From Terriglobales bacterium (GTDB lineage: Bacteria; Acidobacteriota; Terriglobia; Bryobacterales; Bryobacteraceae): a stretch of 50,316 nucleotides of DNA. The translations under genes and the position numbers were made by a program. The stretch spans positions 1 to 50,316 of the forward strand of contig JAJFUV010000195.1 of NCBI GenBank assembly GCA_021372245.1, given 5' to 3'. The notes under the pieces were generated by a model. That model ran no database searches and was not told the DNA's origin. It saw nothing but the letters and a program-made list of their open reading frames with translations. Shown one piece after another: positions 19,833 to 27,023 of this stretch (its first letter is position 1; the number at the start of each line of letters is the position of its first letter).

Positions 19833-20126
19833 TTATGAGTCCCGTCGTCGAACGGCCACTTTCACGTCGCCTCCCCCAACACCGGGCAGGGGCTGGATCT
19901 TCCAGTCCCAATACAGCCCCAGGACGTCGTAGAGGTAGTCGTTACTCCATCGCCGCCAGCCGACGCTCGACTTTCACCGCCGCTTCCGCCGCGTCAACAA
20001 GGTGCGGACCTTCATCTCCACGTACTCGCGGACCTCGCTAAAGACACGACTGGAATTGCCGACCCTGAAATAGTTAACCCACCAGGCCAGTATGGCGTTG
20101 ATCCGCTTCACCAACTCCGTGGCAAC
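19833..20126 (-). pseudogene. Group II intron reverse transcriptase/maturase, C-terminal fragment
   Basis: The frame begins VATELVKRINAILAWWVNYF, then RVGNSSRVFSEVREYVEMK, RTLLTRRKRR, a TGA at 19974-19976, and KSSVGWRRWSNDYLYDVLG. This is the maturase X-domain and DNA-binding end of bacterial intron-encoded proteins. The TGA replaces an expected Arg (CGA). The reverse transcriptase domain with its YxDD box is absent. Confidence 0.78.
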
Positions 20127-20140
20127 GAGCCCACGTGTAA

Positions 20141-20377
20141 CGGATCATTGGGTCCATTCGCCGCGAGTATCTGGATCTTATCATCGTCTTCGGCGAACGC
20201 TCTCTGCATCGCACGCTCGCGTCGTACGCTTCCTGTAGCCATAACTGGCGCACTCACGTGTCGCTCGGCAAAGACTCCCCGCACTTCCGGCGAGTTCAGG
20301 CTCCCGCAGACGGCAAGGTGGTCGAGATTCACGAAGTCGGTGGTCTTCACCATCGTTACGAACGCTGGGTCGCCTGA
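20141..20377 (+). pseudogene. Integrase-core transposase, C-terminal fragment
   Basis: The 78-residue rightward frame starts after a TAA at 20138-20140 and reads RIIGSIRREYLDLIIVFGE, then HNWRTHVSLGKDSP, and ends EVGGLHHRYERWVA. This is the end of an integrase-core (rve) transposase: the Glu of the DDE triad lies in IRREYLD. The rest of the protein is missing here. Its N-terminal half, from the same family, is found at 43,000-43,390 on the opposite strand. Confidence 0.75.
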
Positions 20378-20574
20378 CATCATTCATCACACCTCGCCAC
20401 CGGGCCGAGTGCCCGAGACGAGTTATGGGAACCAGTCGTGGGCGCCGGAGCTACGAGTCTGGCCATTACGGATTGCCCACCTCCTCGTGAAGGAACCGAT
20501 TGGCACTTTTGCCTTGCGTACCCGGGGCGTGTTGTAGGTTTACTGTGGGCAAAATAGACATCCGTTGCACCCGA

Positions 20575-21828
20575 TTAGACCTTTGGCAACGTGTAGGTTT
20601 CACGGTACGATTTCGTCAACCAGCGATTGGCCGTCCAGTCCTCGCCAAAAGTCTCGGTCCTTGGATTGAAATATACCTCGCGGCCAAGCCGACAGGAAAT
20701 GTTGCCGAGATGACAGAGTGTAGTACTCAGACGACCGATTTCGACATCGGCGTTAGGCTGCCGCCGGCTCTTGACGCACTCCAGGAAGTTCCGCTCGTGC
20801 GAGCCACCGGAAGCTTTCGCAGAGGTGACAAGCTCTCCTTTCGGGCTGTAGACTTCCCAACCAGCGAGGGTCGCGACCAGTGAGCCTTCTGTGCCGTAGA
20901 ACGAGGTGTTGTATGCTGTTCCGCCCACTCCGGGAAGGAAGCTGCGCAGTTCAAACGACAACAGCAGATTGTCGTAGGAGTAGTTCACTATTTGCGTGTC
21001 TGGAACCTCCTTAGCGTCGTCCAGCCAGTAAGTGCCGCCCATAGAGGAGATCCGCCTAGGCAAGCAGTGGTCCCTGCCGCGCAGCTTCTGAATGGCCCAA
21101 AGGGCCACATCGAGAATGTGCACGCCCTGGTTGCCCAGTTCCGCGTTGCCGTAGTCCCAGAAGAAGCGCCAATTGTAATGGAAACGGTTGGGGTTGAACG
21201 GCCGCTGCGGAGCGGGTCCAAGCCACGCATCATAATTCACACCGGGAGGTGGAGAACCATCCGCGGGACGGCCGATGTTGGGGCGTAGTTGTTGGACCCA
21301 AGTCCTGATCTCGCAGATCTTGCCGAGTTTGCCCGAGGCCACGTACTCCACCGCGCTGCGAAAGTGCTCCATGCTGCGGCGCTGGGTGCCGACCTGCACG
21401 ATACGATTGTGCTTGCGGGCCGCGTCGCGCATCATGTGGCCCTCGTGGATGGTTTGCGAGAGCGGCTTCTCGACGTAGACGTCCTTGCCTGCCTGGCAAG
21501 CCAAGATGGTCTGGCGGGCGTGCCAGTGATCCGGCGTGGCGATGATGACGGCGTCGATACTCTTGTCGTCGAGAACGCGCCGGAAGTCTTTCTCGCGCTC
21601 CGGCTTGCGTCTCTGCGCCTGCGCGATGATGCCACCGGTCTTCTCCAGGACGGCGGGATCGAGATCGCAGAGCGTCTTGATTACGGCGCCCTGTTGGATC
21701 GAATGGAGCGCCACACCGCAGCCCTGATTGCGTCCTCCGATCAAGGCCAGCGTCACCTCCTCATTGGCGCCGACGGCCGCCAGCGCCGGTGCGGCGCTCG
21801 CCATCAGGAAAGTCCGACGCTTCTGCAT
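20575..21828 (-). CDS. Gfo/Idh/MocA oxidoreductase, Tat-type N-terminus
   Basis: A 417-residue homologue of NAD(P)-dependent sugar dehydrogenases. A twin-arginine-like leader (MQKRRTFLMASAAPALAA) precedes the Rossmann strand LALIGGRNQG at about 27-36. IIATPDHWHA lies near 95-104 and the canonical VEKPLSQ, with the catalytic Lys, near 117-123. The C-terminal substrate domain includes YNWRFFWDYGNAELGNQG, typical of the exported subgroup. It is the last gene of the lipoyl/E1/transketolase operon, 36 bases after the UroD-like gene. A periplasmic oxidation of the sugar-like substrate before import is plausible. Confidence 0.88.
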   Translation of the reverse strand: MQKRRTFLMASAAPALAAVGANEEVTLALIGGRNQGCGVALHSIQQGAVIKTLCDLDPAVLEKTGGIIAQAQRRKPEREKDFRRVLDDKSIDAVIIATPDHWHARQTILACQAGKDVYVEKPLSQTIHEGHMMRDAARKHNRIVQVGTQRRSMEHFRSAVEYVASGKLGKICEIRTWVQQLRPNIGRPADGSPPPGVNYDAWLGPAPQRPFNPNRFHYNWRFFWDYGNAELGNQGVHILDVALWAIQKLRGRDHCLPRRISSMGGTYWLDDAKEVPDTQIVNYSYDNLLLSFELRSFLPGVGGTAYNTSFYGTEGSLVATLAGWEVYSPKGELVTSAKASGGSHERNFLECVKSRRQPNADVEIGRLSTTLCHLGNISCRLGREVYFNPRTETFGEDWTANRWLTKSYRETYTLPKV

Positions 21829-21864
21829 GAGTGCTCCTTAAGGGATTGCGCCGGACGTCCGCAT

Positions 21865-22902
21865 CTACCGTCCGGGAGAATTGGACACGCCCGCGGCGTC
21901 CAGCATGGCCATGAAATTCTCGCCCCGCACCGACGAGGAAATTGAGTTGCCCGACGAAAGGATATGGCCTCCGAGCGGCGACATACGCTCGATCAAAGAC
22001 TCGGTGGCTCGCCTGACCTCTTCGACCGTTCCTTCCGACAGCAGGGTCACGTCCACATTGCCAACCACAGCGACCTTGCCGCCGGAGTGCCGGCGCACCT
22101 GGTCGAGCGGCATGTAGGCCGGCTCCAGAGGGCCCAGCGCATCGACTCCGGTGGAGATTAGCATGTCGAGAATCTTCCAAATGTTCCCGTCTGTGTGCTT
22201 GATTACGCGCCCACCCGCGTCCTTGACCGCTCGAACGATCGTGGTCAGACCGGGTAGAACGAACTTCGCAAAATGCGCGGGTGACATAAACACGCCGGAC
22301 TTGCCGGCGTAGTCGTCTCCCAGAATGACGAGATCGACGCCTTCGGCGATGAGCCTGCGGTATAACTCGACGTGATAGTCCACCGAGATTTGCGCCAGCC
22401 GCTTCACCAACTCGGGACGAAGCACGAAATCGAGCATGAGATTCTCGAGACCGGCCCGCAGATACTGCGGGGCGGCGAAGCAGTCTTCTCCGACGACCGC
22501 GACCGCCTTTCTTCCCTTGAATCGTCTTACCAGTTTTTGCGCCCAATCGATGACCGGAGCGGACGCGGGATCGGGTGGCTCGTACGTGGCCAGATCCCCC
22601 TCTGTCTCGATCCGGGCTGGAGACAGGATCATCGAGATCACTTCGTCAGTCTGGATCTGCAGCGCACCCCATTTATCGCGCCAGATCCGCTTTTCACGGT
22701 CCACCCAGCGAATGCACGCGGGGGGATCGGCCATCGTCAGGCAGGTGACTACGTCCATGCCAGCATAGTCGATGAAGTCCTCATAGGACATGCCGGGCGA
22801 GATAGATTCGATGACCTTCGGGTCGATGAAGAGTTCCATCACGGGCGCGCGGTCCGTGGGACGGCCGTCGAGCACCGCGAGGATGCGTTCAATGGATGTC
22901 AC
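21865..22902 (-). CDS. Uroporphyrinogen decarboxylase-fold protein, probable methyltransferase-type
   Basis: A 345-residue protein of the URO-D superfamily, which contains both HemE and the MtaA/CmuA corrinoid-dependent methyltransferases. Segments are RILAVLDGRPTDRAPVMELF at the N-terminus, VVGEDCFAAPQYLRAGLENL, GVDLVILGDDYAGKSGVFMS, and VIKHTDGNIWKILDMLIS with the His typical of the methyltransferase branch, then KVAVVGNVDVTLLSEGT. It lacks the HemE N-terminal Arg-rich signature as far as I can see, and its operon is catabolic, so a role in methyl or one-carbon removal is more likely than haem synthesis. No corrinoid protein is encoded nearby. Confidence 0.82.
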   Translation of the reverse strand: MTSIERILAVLDGRPTDRAPVMELFIDPKVIESISPGMSYEDFIDYAGMDVVTCLTMADPPACIRWVDREKRIWRDKWGALQIQTDEVISMILSPARIETEGDLATYEPPDPASAPVIDWAQKLVRRFKGRKAVAVVGEDCFAAPQYLRAGLENLMLDFVLRPELVKRLAQISVDYHVELYRRLIAEGVDLVILGDDYAGKSGVFMSPAHFAKFVLPGLTTIVRAVKDAGGRVIKHTDGNIWKILDMLISTGVDALGPLEPAYMPLDQVRRHSGGKVAVVGNVDVTLLSEGTVEEVRRATESLIERMSPLGGHILSSGNSISSSVRGENFMAMLDAAGVSNSPGR

Positions 22903-22905
22903 GTT

Positions 22906-23826
22906 TCAGTTCATCCATTGCCTGATCGACTGGGCAATCTTGGGTGCCGAAAGGCCGTACTGATCGAGCAGCCAATCGTGACTGCCGACCTTCGACACAT
23001 ACTCATCGGGAAGCGCCAGGCGCAGCATCCGCCGCGGGAAGACGCCTGCGTCGCAGATCACCTCGGCCACCGCGCTGCCCAGTCCTCCGTTGATCTGATG
23101 CTCCTCCACCGTGACGATCGCACCGGTATCGCGCACCGCGGCGAGGATCGCCTCACGGTCGATCGGCTTCACCGTGTGCATGCTGATTACGCGTGGGCGA
23201 AGACCATCTTTCTCGAGAAGATCCGCCGCCGGCAAAACCTGGTTTCCAATGGTGCCGGTGAAGATGAGCGTGAAGTCCGACCCGTCGCGCACCTGAATGG
23301 CTTTGCCCAGTTTGAAGTCGATGGGCCCGCGGTGCACCGGCGGCTCTTTCTTGTAGCCGCAGCGGTAATACAGCGGTCCGCTGTAGTCGATCATCGCGCG
23401 CGTGGCGGCTTCCGCCTCGGCGAAGTCGGCAGGGCAGACAACGACCATGTTCGGTAAAGCGCGCATGATCGCGATGTCCTCGGTGGCCTGGTGCGACACG
23501 CCCAAGGCACCATACGCCAACCCGCCCCCGATAATCACGATCTTCACGTTCGCATTGTGGTAGCAAACGTCATTGCGGATCTGTTCCAGGCAGCGCAGGG
23601 TAGGAAAATTCGCAATCGAGTAAGTGATGGCGATGTTACCTTCCATGGCGATGCCGCAAGCCACACCCGTCATGTTCTGCTCGGCCACACCTACGTTGAG
23701 GAACCGGTTCGGAAAGGTATCCCGGAATGGCTCGATCTCACCGTAACCAATGTCGGCGAGCACCATAAAGATCCGCTTGTCGTCCTTCGCCAGATCCACC
23801 AGCACCTTATTGAACAGCGTTCTCAT
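22906..23826 (-). CDS. Transketolase, C-terminal subunit
   Basis: A 306-residue protein covering the pyrimidine-binding and C-terminal domains of a split transketolase: FLNVGVAEQNMTGVACGIA with the catalytic Glu that activates thiamine, GLAYGALGVSHQATEDIAIMR, and a C-terminal GAIVTVEEHQINGGLGSAVAE. The start MRTLFNKVLV at 23826 is chosen because it overlaps the stop of the N-terminal subunit by 4 bases (ATGA); the longer open frame upstream has no family similarity. With its partner it would transfer a two-carbon ketol unit in the cytoplasm. Split forms are common in sugar-specific catabolic operons. Confidence 0.93.
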   Translation of the reverse strand: MRTLFNKVLVDLAKDDKRIFMVLADIGYGEIEPFRDTFPNRFLNVGVAEQNMTGVACGIAMEGNIAITYSIANFPTLRCLEQIRNDVCYHNANVKIVIIGGGLAYGALGVSHQATEDIAIMRALPNMVVVCPADFAEAEAATRAMIDYSGPLYYRCGYKKEPPVHRGPIDFKLGKAIQVRDGSDFTLIFTGTIGNQVLPAADLLEKDGLRPRVISMHTVKPIDREAILAAVRDTGAIVTVEEHQINGGLGSAVAEVICDAGVFPRRMLRLALPDEYVSKVGSHDWLLDQYGLSAPKIAQSIRQWMN

Positions 23827-24704
23827 GCCGGCATCTCCAGTTCCGCCAGTGCTTGCGCCAGTTGCTCGTCGTTTACCGAGCCATAATGGCAGGAAACCGT
23901 GTTTTCCAGGAAGCTGACGCCCTTGCCCTTGATGGTATGCGCCGTCAGCCATGAGGGCTTGCCGGGCTCGTACGGCAGGTGCACCAGCGCCTCGTAAATG
24001 TCACCTACCGAGTGGCCGTTCGCCTCGCGGTACGCCCAGCGGAACGCTCGCACCTTGTCCGCGAAAGGTTCCAGATCGATGACATCCTTGACGAAGCCCA
24101 GTGCCTGGATCTTGTTGTAATCCACAATCACCGTGAGATTGTCGAGTCCGTTCTGGGCCGCGAACATGATCGCTTCCCAAGTGGAACCTTCGTCGCAGTC
24201 GCCGTCACTCATGAGGCAGAAGATGCGATGCTTGTGCCCCGCGCGCTTGGCCGCGACCGCCATCCCCGCGGCCACGGGAAGGCCATGTCCCAGCGAACCG
24301 GTCGAGAATTCGACCCCCGGCAGATGATGACTGATGTGGCCCATGAGTTTGCCTTCGTCGCGGTAGTAACCAAGCATCCAGTCTCTGGGGAAGAAGCCCA
24401 GTTCGGTCAGCACGGCATATACGGCGGCTCCCCCGTGGCCCTTGCTCAGAATGAACCGGTCGCGGTCCGGGGCAGAGGGGCTCTTGGGGTCGACCCTGAG
24501 GATACGAGTGTAGAGCACGGCCAACAGTTCCGCAATCGAAAGCATGCTGCCGACATGGCCACTCCCGCCTCGGTGGGTCATGCGCAGGCAATGAGCGCGA
24601 ATGGTGGCGGCGAGCGCTTCGCAGTCCGCGATCCAAGTGGGCGCGGAGCCCACACCAGCTTCGTTCGGGAGAGTATCGGAGTTCCAGTGAACTTCACGTG
24701 CCAT
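23823..24704 (-). CDS. Transketolase, N-terminal subunit
   Basis: A 293-residue protein with the thiamine diphosphate-binding half of transketolase: HRGGSGHVGSMLSIAELLAVLY near residues 43-64, RFILSKGHGGAAVYAVL, EFSTGSLGHGLPVAAGMA, and the metal/diphosphate motif MSDGDCDEGSTWEAIMFA leading to VDYNK. AAGGAGG lies before the ATG. It forms the heterotetramer with the overlapping downstream gene. Placement in an operon with an E1-type dehydrogenase pair makes two thiamine-dependent enzymes acting in one pathway. Confidence 0.93.
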   Translation of the reverse strand: MAREVHWNSDTLPNEAGVGSAPTWIADCEALAATIRAHCLRMTHRGGSGHVGSMLSIAELLAVLYTRILRVDPKSPSAPDRDRFILSKGHGGAAVYAVLTELGFFPRDWMLGYYRDEGKLMGHISHHLPGVEFSTGSLGHGLPVAAGMAVAAKRAGHKHRIFCLMSDGDCDEGSTWEAIMFAAQNGLDNLTVIVDYNKIQALGFVKDVIDLEPFADKVRAFRWAYREANGHSVGDIYEALVHLPYEPGKPSWLTAHTIKGKGVSFLENTVSCHYGSVNDEQLAQALAELEMPA

Positions 24705-24737
24705 GGGAATTCCTCCTTCAGCGGCCGGCGCTTCGCT

Positions 24738-25712
24738 TCAATTGGCTATTGCGGCCTCGATGGCCTTCACGATGTCGTCTGTCTGCGGCACGCAGGCGTT
24801 CTCCAGTGGTTTAGCGAATGGGATTGGCAGGTCCGCACCCGCCAGGACCCGCGGCGCGGTCTTCAGACTCGAGAACGCGTGCTCGACAACTTGCCGCACG
24901 ATGTCGGCACCCACACCGCATCGCCCCGGCGATTCATGGACCACGAGCAGTCTTCCCGTTTTTCGAACTGAGTTCAGCACCGTGGCAAGGTCGAATGGGT
25001 TCAACGTGCGCGGGTCGATAACCTCGACGCTGCATCGTGGCGCCACGCGCTCGGCCGCATCCAGTGCCCGGTGTGCCATCAGCGAGTAGGCTACCAGCGT
25101 GAGGTCGGTGCCTTCCCGCCGCACGGCGGCCTCGCCTAACGGGATTGTGCAATCGCCATTGGGAACATAATCGCTCAGGTCGAACATCGCTTTGTGCCAG
25201 AGCACGAACACTGGATTGTCGTCGCGGATCGCCGATTTGAGCAAGCCTTTCAGGTCGGTGATGGTCGAGGGCATGACGACTTTCATGCCGGGCTCATGCA
25301 TCAGCCACGCCTCGAGGGACTTCGAGTGATGGGCCGCTTCACAGGTGCCCGCACCACACGATGCCACAATCGTCATGGGGAGTTTCACCTGCCCGCCGGA
25401 CATGAACCGAAGCTTCGCGCCGTGGTTCATCAGCGGGTCCAGGCACTCGGTGATGAAATCGACGTATTGCAGTTCGGCCACCGGCCGCATTCCCACCATG
25501 GCCGCGCCAACCGCGGTTCCCATAATGGCCGATTCCGAGAGCGGCGTATCGAAGACGCGGCGTTTACCATATTTCTTCTTTAGACCGACCGAAAGCCCCC
25601 ACACGCCGCCGTAATTACCGATGTCCTCTCCAAACAGGCACACTCGCGAGTCTCGAGTCATCTCTTCATCCACGGCTTCCCGTAACGCCTGGATCAGCTT
25701 CAGCCGCTGCAT
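24738..25712 (-). CDS. 2-oxo acid dehydrogenase E1 beta subunit
   Basis: A 324-residue protein of the pyruvate/2-oxoacid/acetoin dehydrogenase E1 beta family. Segments are VCLFGEDIGNYGGVWGLSVGL, VFDTPLSESAIMGTAVGAAMVG with the thiamine-activating Glu, AELQYVDFITECLDPLMNHGAK, and the C-terminal domain LLVVHESPGRCGVGADI. I chose the ATG at 25710-25712 (MQRLKLIQALREAV), preceded by GAGGGAGAG, over an upstream one. It follows the E1 alpha gene by 10 bases. In the cytoplasm the pair would decarboxylate a 2-oxo acid, or cleave an acetoin-like ketol, and pass the acyl group to a lipoyl arm. Confidence 0.93.
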   Translation of the reverse strand: MQRLKLIQALREAVDEEMTRDSRVCLFGEDIGNYGGVWGLSVGLKKKYGKRRVFDTPLSESAIMGTAVGAAMVGMRPVAELQYVDFITECLDPLMNHGAKLRFMSGGQVKLPMTIVASCGAGTCEAAHHSKSLEAWLMHEPGMKVVMPSTITDLKGLLKSAIRDDNPVFVLWHKAMFDLSDYVPNGDCTIPLGEAAVRREGTDLTLVAYSLMAHRALDAAERVAPRCSVEVIDPRTLNPFDLATVLNSVRKTGRLLVVHESPGRCGVGADIVRQVVEHAFSSLKTAPRVLAGADLPIPFAKPLENACVPQTDDIVKAIEAAIAN

Positions 25713-25722
25713 TTGCTCTCCC

Positions 25723-26700
25723 TCAGGCCCAGAGAAAATCGGCGACCGCAAGCGGATCCGGCAACGGACTCTCCGCCATGGATTCCACCGCATTCTCGAG
25801 GGCACGCACCTCGCGGGCCTCGATATCGTCGAGATCCGCGCGTGTCGCCACGCCTTCGGCCACCAGCTTCAAACCGAACAGTTCGATGGGGTCCCGAGCC
25901 CGCCACTCTCGAATCTCCTTCGGCGGCCGATGTTCGGGGATCACCATGCAGTGTGGATGATGACGATAGGTCTTGCATTCGATCAACGTCGGACCGAAGC
26001 CGGCGCGCGCTCGCTCGATTGCCGCCGCCGCCGCGTCGCGCACGGCGAGTACGTCGTTGCCGTCCGCGACCACGCCGGGGATACCGTAGCCTTGCGCCCG
26101 GTCGGCAACGTTCGCTACGGGGCAGTTTACCGACACGTGGGTGGTGGCCGCGTACAGGTTGTTTTCGCAAACATATACGATCGGCCAGTGCATTACCGCC
26201 GCCATGTTGAGCGATTCGTGAAACGAACCTTGCGACGCCGCGCCTTCGCCGAAAAACGCCACCGTCACTGAGTCTTTGCCCATCGCCACCGAGGCGTAGG
26301 CCGTTCCCAGGCAGAGCGGGAGATTGCCCCCCACCACGCCCGTCGTGCCCATGAATCCGATCGAAGGGTCGTACAGGTGCATCGATCCGCCGAACCCCCG
26401 CGACAACCCAGTGGCGCGTCCATTCAGCTCGGCGACCACCTTCCTCAGGTCCGCACCCTTGGCTAGGGCGTGACCGTGCCCACGATGCGTGCTGAACACG
26501 TAGTCGTCCCGCCGCAGCAGGCTGCACACACCCGCGGCAACCGCCTCTTCGCCACAGTAAGTGTGCAAAGCGCCTGGTGAGTCACCATTCTTTATGCGCG
26601 TGGTGAAGATCTCGACCATCTTCAACTCGAAGCGCCGGATTCTCACCATCACGGCGTAGAGGTCCAACATTTCGCCTTGCGACGGCGCCTGGGTTGTCAC
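25723..26700 (-). CDS. 2-oxo acid dehydrogenase E1 alpha subunit
   Basis: A 325-residue E1 alpha protein with GTG start. The thiamine diphosphate region reads VTVAFFGEGAASQGSFHESLNMAAVMHWPIVYVCENN with the G-E-G...N form of the motif. The active-site loop is FVSTHRGHGHALAKGADL-like (YVFSTHRGHGHALAKG), with the His that marks the family, and MHLYDPSIGFMGTTGVVGG follows. TYRHHPHCMVIPEHR near residue 250 covers the phosphorylation-loop position. It starts one base after the stop of the lipoyl gene. Acetoin dehydrogenase alpha subunits look the same at this level, so the substrate is open. Confidence 0.92.
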   Translation of the reverse strand: MTTQAPSQGEMLDLYAVMVRIRRFELKMVEIFTTRIKNGDSPGALHTYCGEEAVAAGVCSLLRRDDYVFSTHRGHGHALAKGADLRKVVAELNGRATGLSRGFGGSMHLYDPSIGFMGTTGVVGGNLPLCLGTAYASVAMGKDSVTVAFFGEGAASQGSFHESLNMAAVMHWPIVYVCENNLYAATTHVSVNCPVANVADRAQGYGIPGVVADGNDVLAVRDAAAAAIERARAGFGPTLIECKTYRHHPHCMVIPEHRPPKEIREWRARDPIELFGLKLVAEGVATRADLDDIEAREVRALENAVESMAESPLPDPLAVADFLWA

Positions 26701-26701
26701 C

Positions 26702-26935
26702 TCACTCCACCTCCAGGATCGGTTGGCCCACCCGCACGGTTTCCCCGGACGCCACCAGCAGGCGAGTCACGCAACCCTCGACCGTGGATGGCACGTCGAC
26801 AATAACCTTGTCGGTCTCCATAGCCACCACCGGCGTGTCCTCGTGAATCGTGCTACCAGCGGCAACCATCCACTCGGACACCACGCAGTCACTGCCCGCC
26901 TCGTTCAGCTTCGGCATCAGCATCTGTCGCGCCAT
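26702..26935 (-). CDS. Free-standing lipoyl-domain carrier protein
   Basis: A 77-residue protein consisting of one lipoyl/biotinyl hammerhead domain: MPKLNEAGSDCVVSEWMV, then VVAMETDKVIVDVPS with the lipoylated Lys, then GCVTRLLVASGETVRVGQP. There is no linker, peripheral-subunit binding domain or acyltransferase domain, so it is not an E2. The start MARQMLMPKL at 26935 is chosen because homology begins there; a good promoter lies directly upstream, and the extra 69 codons of open frame would overlap the promoter. It probably carries the acyl group made by the adjacent E1 pair. The matching E2 and E3 are not in the window. Confidence 0.9.
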   Translation of the reverse strand: MARQMLMPKLNEAGSDCVVSEWMVAAGSTIHEDTPVVAMETDKVIVDVPSTVEGCVTRLLVASGETVRVGQPILEVE

Positions 26936-26941
26936 CGATTG

Positions 26942-26971
26942 ATTATTCGCATAGGCACATTTCTTTGTCAA
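26942..26971 (-). promoter_or_regulatory. Sigma-70-type promoter of the lipoyl/E1/transketolase operon
   Basis: Read leftward, a perfect TTGACA (26966-26971) is followed after 18 bases by AATAAT (26942-26947), five of six consensus bases. The predicted start of transcription falls at or within a few bases of the ATG at 26933-26935, so the transcript may be leaderless. The -35 hexamer is embedded in the operator motif. Confidence 0.65.
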
Positions 26972-26979
26972 GCAAAATA
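26964..26979 (+). promoter_or_regulatory. Proposed ROK operator over the lipoyl operon -35
   Basis: TTTGTCAAGCAAAATA is an imperfect palindrome with arms TTTG and CAAA around five bases. It overlaps the -35 hexamer, where a bound repressor would block RNA polymerase. It differs at two positions each from the sites at 28335-28350 and 39970-39985. The ROK regulator gene lies immediately upstream, which makes it the natural candidate binder. Confidence 0.6.
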
Positions 26980-27023
26980 AGGTGCGGGAGCAAATCTTAG
27001 CCCACGGAAAGGACTGGGGACGA

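Larger units (their letters stand above)
19720..20126 (-). mobile_element. 3' remnant of a group II intron
   Basis: The remnant consists of the C-terminal part of the intron-encoded maturase, a domain V hairpin, and a domain VI-like stem whose strands (GGGCTGG and CCAGTCC) pair before the terminal TTAC at 19720. It ends inside an IS4 transposase. The 5' intron half (domains I-III and the reverse transcriptase core) is missing; the copy stops near 20126, a few bases from an unrelated transposase fragment. Ribozyme activity is impossible without domain I. Confidence 0.72.

Noticed and set aside
19830..19840. Second copy of ACTCATAACCC (leftward), resembling the start of the tRNA half-site
   Set aside because: The match stops after 11 bases and lies at the end of the group II intron maturase frame; the T arm and acceptor do not follow.
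22372..24971. Two rightward frames of 330-361 codons antisense to the UroD and transketolase genes
   Set aside because: His/Arg/Asp-rich antisense composition with no family signal; the opposite strand carries unmistakable genes with tight operon spacing.
24738..26700. Reading the E1 pair as part of a standard pyruvate dehydrogenase operon
   Set aside because: No acyltransferase E2 or dihydrolipoamide dehydrogenase follows, and the operon instead continues with transketolase and UroD-like genes.
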